Shown here in pieces: positions 1 to 8,478 of a stretch of 46,705 nt of DNA (its first letter is position 1; every line of letters starts with the position of its first letter). The notes under the pieces are model-generated. The model searched no databases. It saw nothing but the letters and a program-made list of their open reading frames with translations, and was not told the DNA's origin. The DNA comes from Armatimonadota bacterium (GTDB taxonomy: Bacteria > Armatimonadota > UBA5829). The stretch covers positions 1 to 46,705 of the forward strand of contig JAPLCU010000126.1 of the NCBI GenBank assembly GCA_026392045.1, read 5' to 3'. A program made the position numbers and the translations under genes.

Positions 1-34
1 GAGTTGGACTGAATGACTCGTGCGAAGACAAATC

Positions 35-69
35 AAAAACTCAGAACTCAAAACTCAAAACTCAAAACT
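35..69. repeat. AACTCAAA-type short tandem tract
   Basis: An imperfect 7-8-nt tandem tract (units such as ACTCAAA). It lies in the 355-nt stretch before the first gene. Related tracts recur between genes at about 1770, 6543, 29736, 32738 and 35501. No gene or clear promoter was seen in 1-355. Confidence 0.6.
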
Positions 70-140
70 ATTACATCGAATGCTATGGGACGGTACTGAA
101 TCAAGTTCGGAATGACAAATACACTAAGACTGAACTCTTA

Positions 141-172
141 CGGTATCCTGATGCCGAAGCCTACCGCACATC
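141..172 (-). repeat. truncated copy of the RYPDAEA palindromic repeat
   Basis: On the minus strand this reads GATGTGCGGTAGGCTTCGG followed by CATCAGGATACCG. It is the same unit as the five-copy array at 14707-14933, but the second palindrome arm is cut off. It shows that the GATGTGCG leader is part of the repeat family and not only a local spacer. Confidence 0.7.
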
Positions 173-355
173 ATGAATAATATAGGCTAGGAAAGTGAAA
201 TACGCACTGCCAATGCTTGTTCCTCATTCGCGAAATCAGCGCATATTCGCGGCATTCGCGAATCAACATGCCAGCGTATTACGCAATCCAACTTTTTGAC
301 TTGCCTGCCAAAACCTAGTATCATTCGTATGATTATTTCTGTGATTCGGGGGATT

Positions 356-1726
356 ATGGATTTGGCTGACGATGCGATTGTGCGACTTGAGGACGAACTT
401 AATAGTTTTGATTCTTTTGAGAGGGCGGATGCGCTGTGCAGCCTGAGCGTGCGGGCTGAAATGGGTGAGATTGTTTTGCCGCGCACATCAAACAAAGTTA
501 ACCTGCACTTTCATACTTTCTTTTCATATAACGTTAACGGCTGGTCGCCTAGCAGGATTGCGTGGGAATCTGCGAAACATGGGCTTTTGATTTCGGGAAT
601 AGTGGATTTTGACGTGCTGGACGGTACGGAAGAGTTCCTTGCTGCGGGTGAGCTCATTCATCTGCGCACCACCGCAGCGCTGGAGACTCGAGTGTTCATC
701 AGCGAGTATTTCGACAAGGTTATTAACTCCCCTAATGAGCCCGGCATAGCATATTTTATGGCGGCAGGGTGTTTCAAGCAGCCTCCCCCCGGAAGCCCTG
801 CCCACGACTCCCTGCGCCAAATGCGCGAAATGGCCGAGCGCAGAAATACGCAGGTGATGGAACGGGTGAACGCCTTTCTGCAAAGGGTTCAGCTCGACTA
901 CGAAGCCGATGTTATCCCGCTCACGCCCTCCGGCAACGCCACCGAAAGGCATTTGTTGGCAGCTTATGACGCCAAGGCGAGAGAAGTTTTCTTAAATGAC
1001 GAATGCACCCTCGCGGCTTTCTGGGCGAATGCGCTTGAGATATCATGCGATGAGGCCGCCGCGCTCGTCATGGATACTCCAAACTTGCATGAAAATATGC
1101 GCGCCAAGCTTATGAAATTTGGCGGAGTGGGATATGTTTCGCCGTCTGCGGGGTCTTTCCCATCGGTTGAGCAGGTTATTGAGATGGCGCTGGGGATGCA
1201 GGCAATACCGACCGCCACCTGGCTCGACGGCGCCAACCCCGGCGAATCCGACATGCCCGCAATGTTCGAATTGCTCGCCTCCAAGGGGGTTGCGGCGCTG
1301 AATATCATCCCGGACCGCAACTGGAACATTAAGAACTCTGATGAAAAAGCGGCCAAGCTCGCCAACCTCCAAGCTGTTGTTGAAGCTGCGCGGGAAATCG
1401 GTTTTCCGATATGTATAGGCACTGAAATGAACAAAGTCGGGCTGCCTTTTGTGGATGATTTTTCGGCGCCGGAGCTTGCGCCTTTCATTGAAGACTTCGT
1501 TGAGGGCGCCAATTTCTTCTGGGGACACACAGCGCTTGCGCGTAACGTCGACATAGGGTTCTCCAGCGAATGGGCAGACCACCATTTCGGGGACGACCGG
1601 CTCGCAAGAAGCAGATTTTATGCCAATGTCGGCAAGATCATCAGCCCTAATGAAGAAAGCTTGCTCGCAGCCAGCAATCTGAGAACAGGCTCACCCATAG
1701 AAGTCTTGAGGGCATTACAGAGATAA
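356..1726 (+). CDS. PHP-domain protein, putative metal-dependent phosphoesterase
   Basis: The protein has about 456 residues and looks cytoplasmic. The clearest signal is the N-terminal motif NLHFHTFFSYN near residue 50. It matches the first metal-binding motif (HxH) of PHP-superfamily enzymes, which bind two or three metal ions and usually hydrolyse phosphoesters. A later stretch with PTATWLDGANPG and a C-terminal GHTALARN segment are consistent with further metal ligands, but the substrate cannot be read from the sequence. I chose the ATG at 356 because GGGGGA stands just before it. An in-frame alternative start at 296 would add 20 residues that do not look like part of the domain. The gene stands alone and shows no link to the flagellar genes. 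Confidence 0.7.
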   Translation: MDLADDAIVRLEDELNSFDSFERADALCSLSVRAEMGEIVLPRTSNKVNLHFHTFFSYNVNGWSPSRIAWESAKHGLLISGIVDFDVLDGTEEFLAAGELIHLRTTAALETRVFISEYFDKVINSPNEPGIAYFMAAGCFKQPPPGSPAHDSLRQMREMAERRNTQVMERVNAFLQRVQLDYEADVIPLTPSGNATERHLLAAYDAKAREVFLNDECTLAAFWANALEISCDEAAALVMDTPNLHENMRAKLMKFGGVGYVSPSAGSFPSVEQVIEMALGMQAIPTATWLDGANPGESDMPAMFELLASKGVAALNIIPDRNWNIKNSDEKAAKLANLQAVVEAAREIGFPICIGTEMNKVGLPFVDDFSAPELAPFIEDFVEGANFFWGHTALARNVDIGFSSEWADHHFGDDRLARSRFYANVGKIISPNEESLLAASNLRTGSPIEVLRALQR

Positions 1727-1769
1727 GAATGGGACGGCGGGCAGAAAATGCGGAACAGCATATATATAA

Positions 1770-1802
1770 GAGTTGTGAGTTATGAGTTTTGAGTTTTGAG
1801 TT
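1770..1802. repeat. GAGTTTT/GAGTTAT tandem tract
   Basis: Imperfect 7-nt units (GAGTTTT, GAGTTAT) in the 128-nt gap before the GH106-like gene. The tract belongs to the same type as those at 32738-32828 and 29736-29762. Confidence 0.6.
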
Positions 1803-1854
1803 AATGAATACAACGTCATGCTGAACTCTTACCTATAACCAGCAAGGAATATCC

Positions 1855-4185
1855 ATGCTTGATTTGTTTAAGAACCCGACCAACGAGTATCGAATTGCAC
1901 CTCTTTGGTTCTGGAACGCCAAACCGACAACCGTGGAGATCGAGCGCCAAATCCGTGAGATGCATGAAAAGGGAATCGGCGGTTTCTTCATAGTTGAGCC
2001 TGCTGAGGCTCTCGATACGGCCTGCAAGAACAACTGGCCGGAATGCATCGACTTTGCAAAAAAACTGGCAAGCGAGCTCAACATGTTTGTGTGCTCTTAC
2101 AACCACAATCTCGATTCAGGCAGCAACCCTGCACAACTTTGCGCTCTAAACTTATACAACTCTGCACAAGAATCTGCAATTGGCGGCATTGTGGATATTC
2201 CGCTCCCCAACACAACTTCGTTCCAGGCGCTGCAAATTAACGCTGGCTGGCTAAATGATATCAAAGATGCTTATATATTACGCGAAAAGCTGGGAGTATC
2301 GGCTGCTCACTTATCTGGAATAAAGAGGGTACTCTGCACTCCTTTTGCTGACACAGATTGGGACTTGACCCCTGCCCAAATGAAAACAGTAATCGACCTC
2401 GCCGCAGTTTTGGGAGCAAACGCATTCAGCCCACGTCCATTTTTCTATACAGTTATCGAATCCGGCAAGTCGACTCCCCTGCCCTCGCAGTCATATCAAT
2501 CGACATTCTGGGCGCACTACAAACAATTTGCAGATTACACCGCTCGCCTGTCTTTCGCACTCTCGCAAGGCTCGCACAAAGCCCAAGTTGCTCTCTTGAA
2601 CCCAATCAATACCCTGGAATATGAATTCACACAGGATCCAATGGGAATACCAAACCGCTTGACCCTTGATTATTTCAAATTCTACTGTGAAAACCTATTG
2701 AAAGAGCATATCGACTACGACATCGTCTCGGAAGAAAGCATTTCGCGAGCGCTTGCTGTCGACCAACATCTCATAATACAAGACGAGGAATATGAGATGT
2801 TGATCATACCCCCGAGCACATCCATCACACATGCGGCAGCCGTGAAAATTGCCGAATATGCAGAAGATGGCGGGGCTATTCTTGCCACAACTCTCCTGCC
2901 ATTCAGAGATGCCGATGGCGCCAAACACGAGGAAGTTCGCCGCATATTCATGGACATATTCGATATGGACCCGGAGGCACTTCGGGCAAATGCGGTCATT
3001 GGAACCCTCACCCGCAGACCAGCGCTCGGCCACAACTCATCCAATTTGCTGTTCTACGAGTGCGCCGATTCATCCGAACTGACTCATGGCCTCAGAGGCA
3101 TGGTATCGATGGGGATTAAGCCTGAAGTCTCCATTCGAAGGTCTGGTTCAGAATGCAGAGACATCATCTATCATCACCGAATTATAGATGACAACGACAT
3201 CTTTTTCTTTGTAAATACATCCAGGATCACGCGCGAAGTCAAATTGTCCATAAGGTGCAATAAACTCCCTTATAAGCTGGACCCCGAAACCGGACAGATA
3301 TCCGCGCTTGCGAACTGCACCCAAAAAGGCGACAGAACGCTGTTTCTATATAAGTTTGAGCCCACTGAGTCTCTGCTAATTTACTTTACCAATGAGCTCA
3401 TCTTGCCTGCTGTACAACATAAGTGCGAAAACCGCAACAAACTTGTACTAGTGGACATCTGGAACTTCTCAATTCATGGGCACAACTGTATAACTTTGCC
3501 CGATTGGAACTTAGACACCCCTATACAACATCCGACGCCAGCGCCCCAGTTCAAAACGCACTTTTCGGTAGAAGCGGCGCTGCACGAGCTGCTCCTGGTC
3601 ATTGAGCGGCCATCGTCGAAAGAAAATGCATATTCAGTCCTAATCAATGGCGCGCAGACTCATACTGCCTCGGACTGGGTCACAGACATCAATTTTGCGG
3701 CAACAAACATAACTGAGCTCATAAAGCCTGGCACAAACGAGATCATATTTGTATGGAAGAATAAATCTGCAAATTGTAATCCCCCCAAAGCACGCCTTAT
3801 GGGCTCGTTCAGCCTGGATAAATCGTGTTCAGCGCTCATGGGGCCGCGCGACTCAATGCGCTCAGGCTCCTGGACAGATCACGGCTACCCATTCTACTCA
3901 GGATCTGCAAGCTACACCCAGGAAATCGAAATCCCCCAATTGATCGAGAATCAACGCGTCTTCCTCCGCGCCAACAGCCCGGCTCACATCGTCGAGTTCG
4001 TGGTAAATGGTGAAAAAGCGGGAACTCGTCTTTGGCCCTCTTTTGAGATCGACATAACCGCTTTCACCAAGCCCGGTCTCAACACCATTGAAATCAAAGT
4101 GACCAACTCTCCAGCCAGTATGATGTTGCAGGAACCTCGCCTCTCCGGCCTGATCAATGGCGCCCAAATGATTATCTGCTCCTGA
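1855..4185 (+). CDS. GH106-like glycoside hydrolase (putative alpha-L-rhamnosidase)
   Basis: A 776-residue protein without a signal peptide. The N-terminus reads PLWFWNAKPTTVEIERQI, followed by MHEKGIGGFFI. This matches the opening of the GH106 TIM barrel, which hydrolyses alpha-L-rhamnosides. The last 250 residues look like beta-sandwich, galactose-binding-type domains (FVVNGEKAGTRLWPSFEIDI, then a LNTIEIKVTNS pattern), as is usual in this family. The protein is shorter than many GH106 enzymes (often over 1000 residues), and I could not assign catalytic carboxylates with confidence. AAGGA seven bases before the ATG supports the start. An intracellular role on imported oligosaccharides is inferred from the missing export signal. 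Confidence 0.65.
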   Translation: MLDLFKNPTNEYRIAPLWFWNAKPTTVEIERQIREMHEKGIGGFFIVEPAEALDTACKNNWPECIDFAKKLASELNMFVCSYNHNLDSGSNPAQLCALNLYNSAQESAIGGIVDIPLPNTTSFQALQINAGWLNDIKDAYILREKLGVSAAHLSGIKRVLCTPFADTDWDLTPAQMKTVIDLAAVLGANAFSPRPFFYTVIESGKSTPLPSQSYQSTFWAHYKQFADYTARLSFALSQGSHKAQVALLNPINTLEYEFTQDPMGIPNRLTLDYFKFYCENLLKEHIDYDIVSEESISRALAVDQHLIIQDEEYEMLIIPPSTSITHAAAVKIAEYAEDGGAILATTLLPFRDADGAKHEEVRRIFMDIFDMDPEALRANAVIGTLTRRPALGHNSSNLLFYECADSSELTHGLRGMVSMGIKPEVSIRRSGSECRDIIYHHRIIDDNDIFFFVNTSRITREVKLSIRCNKLPYKLDPETGQISALANCTQKGDRTLFLYKFEPTESLLIYFTNELILPAVQHKCENRNKLVLVDIWNFSIHGHNCITLPDWNLDTPIQHPTPAPQFKTHFSVEAALHELLLVIERPSSKENAYSVLINGAQTHTASDWVTDINFAATNITELIKPGTNEIIFVWKNKSANCNPPKARLMGSFSLDKSCSALMGPRDSMRSGSWTDHGYPFYSGSASYTQEIEIPQLIENQRVFLRANSPAHIVEFVVNGEKAGTRLWPSFEIDITAFTKPGLNTIEIKVTNSPASMMLQEPRLSGLINGAQMIICS

Positions 4186-4263
4186 TAAGCATTGTCCAGC
4201 GCTTCGAGTGCCTCAGCATGGCGAAGTGTAACTAGAGGTCACATATCCCAGATGGCCACTTAC

Positions 4264-4336
4264 GGGCGGGATTGCAAATCCCCCCGAACAATTATTTGCA
4301 AATCCGCCCGAACAATTATTTGCAATCCCCCGAACA
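4264..4336. repeat. tandem TTTGCAATCC/GCCCGAACAA repeat
   Basis: Three imperfect copies of a 23-nt unit (AATCCGCCCGAACAATTAT followed by TTGC) lie between the glycosidase gene and the next gene. A related inverted form, GTTCGGGTGGGATTTGC followed by AATCCCGCCCGAA, occurs at 11944-11973 between flhB and flhA. Just upstream, at 4209-4222, is a lone CCTCAGCATGGCGA, the core of the 21-nt array at 14045-14220. Confidence 0.65.
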
Positions 4337-4447
4337 GTCGTTAGTCAGCCATACAAAAATCAAACAGTTTGCTTCATTTCAACGCGGGGTATTATTGTGC
4401 AGAAAGCAATAGGCTTCAATACATAGCGCTTGAGGAGGTTCAGCAAT

Positions 4448-5572
4448 ATGAGAGTAAACTGCCAAGGAAAATGGCGCATCATCACAGTTTTGGCGCTGTT
4501 CGCCATCAGCGCCACACTTCTAATCTCGACTTCAGTTCTGACCAGAGCGGAACCAACACAGCCCTCCGAACTCGGATCGGGTCCTGCATGCCTGACATCA
4601 GTAACTGCGTCGACTTCAGGAAGAGCCTGGATTTTTACTAGTCCGGATTTTGTCTCTACCCCCGAACAGACGGAGGGCAGCATCCAGATTTTTGCCTGCA
4701 CCCGGCAAGCGGGCATGACTTCCATCGATAACCCCACAGCCGAAGTGGTGGCAAAGTTCACTTATCCGTCCCCCGGCGGCTCGCAGTATATGATGAAGTT
4801 CACATGTGTGCTACCGAGCCAGATGGGGTTCAACGGCGTTGAGGTCTTGAAGTCTGTATTCGGTTCGACATCCACCAATATCCCCGGCATAACCATGCCG
4901 GAGACTCTCGCATACATTTCGGTAATTGGAAACGCAACTATCACAAAAGATGGCGCTATAATTGCCGAAAATCAGCCGGCGATTGTGATGGTAACTTCAG
5001 CCATACACGACTCAAGCCAGCGTTTGCTTACCCAGGCGGATCCCAGCAGGCGAGAAATACAATTGGTCGTGCCGGGAGCAAAAGCCGCGAACAGCAAAGA
5101 AGTTGAGGGGTTCCCGAGCGGAAGTTTTTATATCTACTGGCCAAGCGCCTCGCTCAATATGAACAATGTGGGCGGCGTGGTGCAGCAGAATGAGGTTATG
5201 CCTCCACCGACTGTTGTGACCACGCCTGCAACTATTGCCCGTGGTCCGGTCATTCCGATGAAACTGCATATTATATTGACGGACAACGGGATTGTGAACC
5301 CAATGAGGGAGGCGGATGCCGGTCTCTACGATATCACTCTCACCAACAAATCCTCCACACCAAGAGGACTGTATATGACCGGCACGGATATCTGCTGCAC
5401 AGAGTTCAACAGATACTCGAAGGTCTTGAAAAGGAACCAGAGCCAGTCTTTCAGGTTCTACTTCGCCGCCGGCAAAGTGGAATTCAAAGATATGCTCAAA
5501 TGCGTGCACAGAGCAAGGACATGTGCTGTGGCCAAGTTCGGCAAGCACACTTCATCCATGGTGTTCAAATAA
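4448..5572 (+). CDS. exported protein of unknown function
   Basis: About 374 residues. The N-terminus is a typical Sec signal peptide: basic start, then the hydrophobic stretch IITVLALFAISATLLIST, ending near TRA-EP. The rest is rich in Ser, Thr, Pro and Gly with many alternating beta-strand patterns, and five cysteines fall in the last third (DICC, KCVHRARTC). I do not recognise a family. The ATG at 4448 is chosen because a strong GAGGAGG lies nine bases upstream. A TTG further upstream at 4430 would place that SD inside the coding region. It ends just before a strong terminator and is probably monocistronic. Confidence 0.75.
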   Translation: MRVNCQGKWRIITVLALFAISATLLISTSVLTRAEPTQPSELGSGPACLTSVTASTSGRAWIFTSPDFVSTPEQTEGSIQIFACTRQAGMTSIDNPTAEVVAKFTYPSPGGSQYMMKFTCVLPSQMGFNGVEVLKSVFGSTSTNIPGITMPETLAYISVIGNATITKDGAIIAENQPAIVMVTSAIHDSSQRLLTQADPSRREIQLVVPGAKAANSKEVEGFPSGSFYIYWPSASLNMNNVGGVVQQNEVMPPPTVVTTPATIARGPVIPMKLHIILTDNGIVNPMREADAGLYDITLTNKSSTPRGLYMTGTDICCTEFNRYSKVLKRNQSQSFRFYFAAGKVEFKDMLKCVHRARTCAVAKFGKHTSSMVFK

Positions 5573-5584
5573 CAACAATGCAAA

Positions 5585-5620
5585 ATTGGGTGGCAGCTCG
5601 TAGATGAGCTGCCACCCAAT
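5585..5620. terminator. bidirectional intrinsic terminator
   Basis: A perfect 15-bp stem (ATTGGGTGGCAGCTC paired with GAGCTGCCACCCAAT) around a 6-nt loop, placed between convergent genes. ACAATTCTTT follows on the plus strand and TTTG on the minus strand. It can end the exported-protein gene (+) and also the whole flagellar operon (-). Confidence 0.85.
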
Positions 5621-5651
5621 ACAATTCTTTGCACAATGCCGACGTGTTTTC

Positions 5652-6092
5652 CTACTGCCGATGCTCCATAGTCTTCAAGCCCCGCATAAGTTCTATCTCG
5701 CCGGTCGTCATACCAGATTCTCTCGCGAGGTATGCAGCGGACTCATACGAATCCAGCGCAGGAACAGCGCCGTCGATTGGTATCGGCTTCCAGGTATTGC
5801 TGAACTGGGCAGCGTTCATGCTAGCCGATGACACGCGCGCGGGTTCAAGGCTCTCAATTCTCATCTGCGCTTGAGTGCACGCCTGCTCGATACGCGCAAC
5901 ACATTCATCAGTAACAATCCGCATATCCGCCATCAGACGCTCGGCGCTCTCTTCAAGCACCCTGAGGTCCGTCGGCGATAGCGGCGCATTCTTACCTGCC
6001 TGAATGTGCCCGTTTTTCATTATCCATTTGAAACCACAAAAACCTGCATAACCTACGCCAAAAAGGGCAATCAAAGATATTAATGCTTCCAT
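5652..6092 (-). CDS. DUF2802/DUF6115-like membrane-anchored flagellar-cluster protein
   Basis: A 146-residue protein and the last gene of the minus-strand flagellar cluster. One N-terminal membrane helix (residues 4-22, ISLIALFGVGYAGFCGF) is followed by a helical, charged region and a C-terminal helix-turn-helix-like segment, AAYLARESGMTTGEIELM. Small proteins with this plan (N-terminal anchor, coiled coil, C-terminal AxxLAxxGxxxxEIxxxxG-type motif) are found in flagellar loci of Proteobacteria (DUF2802) and Firmicutes (DUF6115). Their exact role is not established. The assignment rests on architecture, the C-terminal motif and position, not on a database match. Confidence 0.6.
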   Translation of the reverse strand: MEALISLIALFGVGYAGFCGFKWIMKNGHIQAGKNAPLSPTDLRVLEESAERLMADMRIVTDECVARIEQACTQAQMRIESLEPARVSSASMNAAQFSNTWKPIPIDGAVPALDSYESAAYLARESGMTTGEIELMRGLKTMEHRQ

Positions 6093-6150
6093 CTTCTCAC
6101 ATCAACCGCACCTCATCACCGTGAGATTGGCGGTCTCCTTCCAAGTTTGA

Positions 6151-6393
6151 TCACACCACAACATCTAAGCGTGTTTCTTCGTCATTCGGTGGTTCTTTAC
6201 CGAGCTGATCATGTTCATGGCGCTCGAAATTCCTGCGTTTACGCTCGCGCTCCTGCCTGATCTTGTCGCGGCGCATACGTTCCGAAGCATCTGCCCTTTT
6301 TCGCTCGAGTATTGCTGCCGCCGCTTCCGTTACATGCACCTGCGCTATATCGTGCGCCCGTTGTGTGATAATGGGCGGCCTGTCCCATGACAT
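6151..6393 (-). CDS. small highly charged protein downstream of fliA
   Basis: 80 residues, starting MSWDRPPIITQRAHDIAQVH and then a long basic/acidic helix (ILERKRADASERMRRDKIRQ and onward), probably a coiled coil. The ATG at 6393 is preceded by GGGGAGGTGA, the strongest SD in this region, so I prefer it to an in-frame TTG at 6510. The longer form would begin inside a palindromic repeat (6489-6512) and gain 39 residues, the first of them repeat-encoded (MGNPFPETSS). No family was recognised. It lies between fliA and the DUF2802-like gene, so it is probably co-transcribed with the flagellar operon. Confidence 0.6.
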   Translation of the reverse strand: MSWDRPPIITQRAHDIAQVHVTEAAAAILERKRADASERMRRDKIRQERERKRRNFERHEHDQLGKEPPNDEETRLDVVV

Positions 6394-6488
6394 CGCCCTC
6401 ACCTCCCCGCGTCCATAGATAGGTATTGCGAGACGGCCTTTTTGCGCCGTTTGTCCTATTATCGGTAATTTTGCGTCGAAACTTGAGG

Positions 6489-6512
6489 TTTCGGGAAAAG
6501 GGTTTCCCAAAA
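6489..6512. repeat. TTTCGGGAAA/TTTCCCGAAA palindromic repeat
   Basis: TTTCGGGAAA, loop AGGG, then TTTCCCAAAA. A second copy at 46568-46591 has a perfect 10-bp stem. It lies between fliA and the small charged gene. Confidence 0.7.
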
Positions 6513-6542
6513 CAACTCAACTGCCCCGCATTTCCCTTCCCA

Positions 6543-6572
6543 CATTCATAATTCATAATTCATAATTCATAA
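6543..6572. repeat. ATTCATA tandem tract
   Basis: Four imperfect 8-nt units (AATTCATA) immediately downstream of the fliA stop codon. Confidence 0.6.
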
Positions 6573-6578
6573 CTTGAC

Positions 6579-7340
6579 CTACGCACTCATCGCGAAGCCG
6601 GCTGAAGTGCGAGCGAGCTTACCGGATAGCCTCAAGACCGCTCTTGTATGGATCTGGCAGATTCTAGACTCGGTAACACCCATCACCGCAGCGATTTCAT
6701 TCTGAGTGAGGTTCTCATAGTAATACAACGCTACCACGTCGTGCTCTCGCTGCGGAAGCTCATCAATCGCTCGGGCAAGGATTCTGCGCTGATCTGAACG
6801 CTCAGCGCACATCGCGGGGTCGTCGCGTTCATCATCGTTAGATCGGGCTATGATATCGCCTCCGCTCGCCACGACTTCGTCCAAAGAGAACAACGCAGAC
6901 TGTCCGACATCCGCAAGCATCTTCTCAAGCTCGCACATTTCTATTCCAAGGTATTTGGAGACTTCGATATCATCGGGCGGGCGCTCAAGCTCCATTTCGA
7001 GCCTGGCATAAGCCTCGCGAAGAATCGTCTCATGCTTTCTGACGGAACGGGGAGTCCAATCGAGACTCCTGATCACGTCTATCACCTCGCCTCTGATGCG
7101 GGTGAGCGCATAAGTTTCGAACTTCACGTTGCGGTCAAGGTCGAACTTCTCTATTGCATCGATCAGTCCAACAACCGCGTGCCCAATCAAGTCATCATAA
7201 CTCAGGGCGCCCGACGGTGAAAGATTCAGTCTATCCACCGCATACTTTGCCAGATAAACATACTCCGAAATCAGCTTTTCCCTGGCAGTTTCGCTGCCCT
7301 TTTGTTTGTAATCCAGCCATAGCTTGTTACGCAGGTCCAT
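6579..7340 (-). CDS. fliA: RNA polymerase sigma-28 factor for flagellar genes
   Basis: A 253-residue FliA/WhiG-type sigma factor that directs RNA polymerase to late flagellar and motility promoters. Region 2 is clear: YDDLIGHAVVGLIDAIEKFD (2.2) and TYALTRIRGEVIDVIRSLDW (2.3-2.4), with region 3 (ARLEMELERPPDDIEVSKYL) following. Region 4 has the helix-turn-helix LTQNEIAAVMGVTESRICQ. The length is normal for the family. The ATG lies three bases after the stop of the upstream two-helix protein gene, with GAGAGG as SD, so translation is probably coupled. Location next to flhF-flhG is typical of many phyla. No flgM (anti-sigma-28) gene was seen in this window. Confidence 0.95.
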   Translation of the reverse strand: MDLRNKLWLDYKQKGSETAREKLISEYVYLAKYAVDRLNLSPSGALSYDDLIGHAVVGLIDAIEKFDLDRNVKFETYALTRIRGEVIDVIRSLDWTPRSVRKHETILREAYARLEMELERPPDDIEVSKYLGIEMCELEKMLADVGQSALFSLDEVVASGGDIIARSNDDERDDPAMCAERSDQRRILARAIDELPQREHDVVALYYYENLTQNEIAAVMGVTESRICQIHTRAVLRLSGKLARTSAGFAMSA

Positions 7341-7343
7341 GGT

Positions 7344-7610
7344 CTATGTGCCTCTCTCGTTACCAGTGTCATCAATATCCACATCAGCATATTCTTCACT
7401 GATATCTTCTGCTGGCTTTTCGGCGATCATTCCTAATAATGCGCCGAGATAATTCAACAAAACCCAACATGCGATGAACGCGCCCATCGCCTTACCAATG
7501 CTCCACACCGGCTCGTCTCCGAATGAGAGGGCTAATATCCCTACTCCCAGGAACAAGCCCAGGCCAAGGAGCAAACTAATAATTTTCCACGCTGGTTGGA
7601 TAGCATCCAA
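7344..7610 (-). CDS. small two-helix membrane protein between flhG and fliA
   Basis: About 88 residues with two predicted membrane helices (IISLLLGLGLFLGVGILAL and a second beginning GAFIACWVLLNYLGALLGMI), then an acidic tail (EDISEEYADVDIDD). I place the start at the TTG at 7610, directly after the flhG stop, because GGTGG sits six bases before it. The ATG at 7673 would overlap flhG by 62 bases and has no SD. No family was recognised. Tight packing between flhG and fliA suggests a motility-related or regulatory membrane role, but this is only context. Confidence 0.6.
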   Translation of the reverse strand: MDAIQPAWKIISLLLGLGLFLGVGILALSFGDEPVWSIGKAMGAFIACWVLLNYLGALLGMIAEKPAEDISEEYADVDIDDTGNERGT

Positions 7611-7611
7611 G

Positions 7612-8478
7612 TTAAGCCACCACCAATTCAGCCAATGGCTCAATTTGGGCGCCCTGCTTGCGAATTCTATCATCCATCTTTATAGCAATCTTGCGCAGCC
7701 ACGGCCCGATTGCAGAATGGTTGTTAGAAATTGCCAGCGGCTTCTGGGTGCGAATTGCCCAACCAACTGAAGCATCATCAGGCAGGTATTCGTATCTCTG
7801 GAAACTCCTGCCCAGGAATTTCCGGCAAATATTATTCAGCCCATCGGCTACACAGGTCGCCTGGCTTGGGCTAGTGCAGCTATTTGCGATAAGTGTAATA
7901 TTTGCAGCGGGATTCTTATTAATCAGCACTTTCATCACGGCATAGGAATCTGTTATCGACGTAGGTTCGGGGCTTGTGACCACCATTACCTCGTCGGCAA
8001 ACGTCAGTAAAGATATTACGGAATCATTGATCCCCGGCGCTGTATCGATTATGACAACATCGCCATCCGATGCCGTCTGCAGCACGTGATTAATCAGCGT
8101 CACACCTATCGTGCCATCTATATTAGCCATCTCCTCCAGTCCCGATCCTGAAGACAGGAGCTTAATCCCCCCGGGCCCATCCGTCCACGCATCCCATGGG
8201 TCGATGCCTCCGCGAAGCACATCATTCAAAGAGCGCTTCGGGTTCATTCCCATCAAAACCTCCGCGTTGGACAACCCGAAATCAGCATCCACCAGGCGCA
8301 CTCGCCTCCCTGCTTTGGAGAGAAGCAAAGCGAGGTTGACCGCAATAGTGGTCTTTCCTACGCCCCCTTTGCCGCTGGTTACCGCCACCGTATAGAAATT
8401 GGGCGGGTGCGGGACAGGTCCGCTAAAATACACCTTGTCTCGCACGAGCGTGCGAAGAGTTTCAGCCTGGTCAAGCAT
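7612..8478 (-). CDS. flhG: MinD-like ATPase FlhG (FleN/YlxH), flagellar number control
   Basis: A 288-residue SIMIBI-class ATPase of the MinD/ParA type. It has the deviant Walker A GKGGVGKT (residues 36-43), a VDADFGLSN segment and the DTAPGINDSV switch region. The N-terminus begins MLDQAETLR, which matches the DQAxxLR motif by which FlhG activates the GTPase FlhF. FlhG usually limits the number or position of flagella and binds C-ring components. Its ATG overlaps the flhF stop in a TAATG junction, so the two are translationally coupled. Confidence 0.95.
   Translation of the reverse strand: MLDQAETLRTLVRDKVYFSGPVPHPPNFYTVAVTSGKGGVGKTTIAVNLALLLSKAGRRVRLVDADFGLSNAEVLMGMNPKRSLNDVLRGGIDPWDAWTDGPGGIKLLSSGSGLEEMANIDGTIGVTLINHVLQTASDGDVVIIDTAPGINDSVISLLTFADEVMVVTSPEPTSITDSYAVMKVLINKNPAANITLIANSCTSPSQATCVADGLNNICRKFLGRSFQRYEYLPDDASVGWAIRTQKPLAISNNHSAIGPWLRKIAIKMDDRIRKQGAQIEPLAELVVA

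Noticed and set aside
964-1585. Long antisense frames opposite the PHP-domain gene
   Set aside because: The plus-strand gene has a recognisable domain and SD; the opposite frames are shadows with no motif.
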